Assembly (NCBI GenBank): GCA_021818045.1
Contig: JAKAFF010000082.1
Coordinates: 1 to 6,615 of the forward strand
Direction of reading: 5' to 3'
DNA length: 6,615 nt
Origin: a bacterium
Lineage (GTDB): Bacteria > Chlamydiota > Chlamydiia > Chlamydiales > SM23-39
The notes beneath the pieces were generated by a model, which had not been told where the DNA came from, ran no database searches, and saw only the letters and a list, made by a program, of their open reading frames with translations. Within the stretch, counting starts at the first letter, position 1, and each line of letters starts with the position of its first letter. The position numbers were made by a program, and so were the translations under genes. Below, piece after piece: positions 6,047-6,615 of the stretch.

Positions 6047-6233
6047 CCCAGGCCTTAGGCCTTGTCCGGAAAGAAATTTTAGAGTTATAGAGGAGAAAAA
6101 CGGTTCAGATTTTGAGGATTTTCTCGCAGGAGGTATTGTTTCAATACCTGCAAGAGAAAATCGTCAATAGATGAATCGATTTTTCCCTCGAGAACTCTAA
6201 AATTTCTTTCCGGACAACGCCTTAAGGCCTGGG
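6047..6233. repeat. Split palindrome that forms the target site of the inserted element
   Basis: CCCAGGCC-TTA (6047-6057) and TTA-AGGCCTGGG (6222-6233) flank the element at 6058-6221. Removing the element and one TTA copy restores CCCAGGCCTTAAGGCCTGGG, a perfect 20-bp palindrome with the same CTTAAG centre as the palindrome at 5971-5992. It would begin 1 nt after the stop of the His-rich protein gene, where a terminator-like hairpin is expected. The TTA copies are best read as a 3-bp target duplication. Confidence 0.7.
6058..6221. mobile_element. 164-bp non-coding palindromic MITE-like element with about 29-bp terminal inverted repeats
   Basis: The left end GGCCTTGTCCGGAAAGAAAT... (6058-6086) and the inverted right end (6193-6221) match over 29 bp except one base, with a perfect 25-bp core (6062-6086 against 6193-6217). 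Symmetry continues inward: about 20 of 30 positions match in the next part, then GATTTTCTC (6117-6125) with GAGAAAATC (6154-6162), then AGGTATTG (6131-6138) with CAATACCT (6142-6149) around a TTT loop centred on 6140. The whole element could fold into one long hairpin as RNA or single-stranded DNA. It has no coding capacity. The flanking TTA on both sides fits the TNA duplications made by some IS5-superfamily transposases; that family link is a guess. The alternative is a long hairpin of non-transposon origin. Confidence 0.72.
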
Positions 6234-6234
6234 T

Positions 6235-6579
6235 TCACCGTCTGTGTCCTCCGCCTCCATGATGATGATCCCCTCCCCCATGATGACCATCTCTGTGGTT
6301 ATGCCAATAGTTGCGTCTCCACGCATAGTAGGTTGGATAATCTGAATAGTAGACTCCATAATACCACCCAGGACCATACCAAACATCATAACAATAATCG
6401 TTTCCGTAATAACAAGGTCCGGGAGGTGGCCCTGGAGGTCCCACTTGCACATCTATTTGCACGCCGCCGTGAGCCATGACAACAGAGCAAAATCCCACAA
6501 ATACGACAATCACGAGTGTTTGGGCAAGTCTTACCAAAGACCTATTATTTTCCACCACACCCCCCCAACCAATAGCCAA
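6235..6579 (-). CDS. Small exported His/Gly-rich protein with a WYGPGWYYG aromatic core, copy 2
   Basis: Up to 114 residues; not a named family that I recognise. A signal peptide is clear: RLAQTLVIVVFVGFCSVVMA, with likely cleavage before HGG. The mature protein has a Pro/Gly stretch (GPPGPPPGP), two Cys in CYYGNDYC, the core WYGPGWYYGVYYSD followed by YYAWRRNYW, and a tail of alternating His and Gly (GHHGGGDHHHGGGGHRR). The core is shared with the protein at 5690-5953. The His-rich tail suggests metal binding at the cell surface or in the periplasm; that is inference. The start is uncertain: TTG at 6579, GTG at 6558 or 6555 just after a run of seven G, or TTG at 6537, which would give the most typical signal peptide. 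An ATG at 6593 lies in another frame and would join this one if the G run had one more base. Confidence 0.75.
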   Translation of the reverse strand: MAIGWGGVVENNRSLVRLAQTLVIVVFVGFCSVVMAHGGVQIDVQVGPPGPPPGPCYYGNDYCYDVWYGPGWYYGVYYSDYPTYYAWRRNYWHNHRDGHHGGGDHHHGGGGHRR

Positions 6580-6615
6580 ATTACAATATTCATCACACTG
6601 ACAATAAAGCCAATC

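Noticed and set aside
6047..6233. CRISPR or tandem repeat array
   Set aside because: The repeats are inverted, not direct, and occur once each; there are no spacers and no cas genes.
6222..6452. Minus-strand reading frame rich in Met and Ile overlapping the His-rich protein
   Set aside because: It is a shadow of the Gly/His/Tyr-rich coding sequence in another frame, with no signal peptide or family likeness.

Overview
The window looks like chromosomal DNA of an obligate intracellular bacterium, most likely an environmental (amoeba-associated) chlamydia. The main pointer is a full-length nucleotide transporter of the NTT/TLC ATP:ADP translocase family, found chiefly in Chlamydiae, Rickettsiales and plastids. 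The assignment to Chlamydiae is inference: no rRNA or other marker gene is present.

Layout. (1) Positions 2-1673, plus strand: the 3' end of a type III polyketide synthase, a small integral membrane protein rich in His and acidic residues, and a UbiG-type SAM methyltransferase. Their ends overlap by 13 and 19 bp, so this is a tight operon, probably for a methylated resorcinol-, pyrone- or quinone-type lipid. (2) Positions 1612-3321, minus strand: malic enzyme, converging on the methyltransferase with a 62-bp antisense overlap. It has a good sigma70-type promoter in the 70-bp divergent spacer. (3) Positions 3392-5754, plus strand: the nucleotide transporter, then, coupled by an ATGA overlap, a complete three-repeat mitochondrial carrier family (SLC25-type) protein. 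This normally eukaryotic fold in a bacterial operon is the most striking content of the window. (4) Positions 5690-6579, minus strand: two paralogous small exported proteins sharing a WYGPGWY(W/Y)G(I/V)Y(F/Y)SD core, one ending in a His/Gly-rich tail. Between them lie a perfect palindrome, an intrinsic terminator and a 164-bp palindromic MITE-like element inserted in the centre of another perfect palindrome.

How it fits together. The transporter and carrier are probably co-translated and both belong to host metabolite exploitation. Carrier residues seem to resemble citrate/carboxylate carriers more than nucleotide carriers, and malic enzyme is divergently transcribed next to them. A link between imported carboxylates and pyruvate/NAD(P)H production is therefore possible but unproven. 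The polyketide cassette is a separate unit. The small exported proteins look like a duplicated, lineage-specific family of unknown function.
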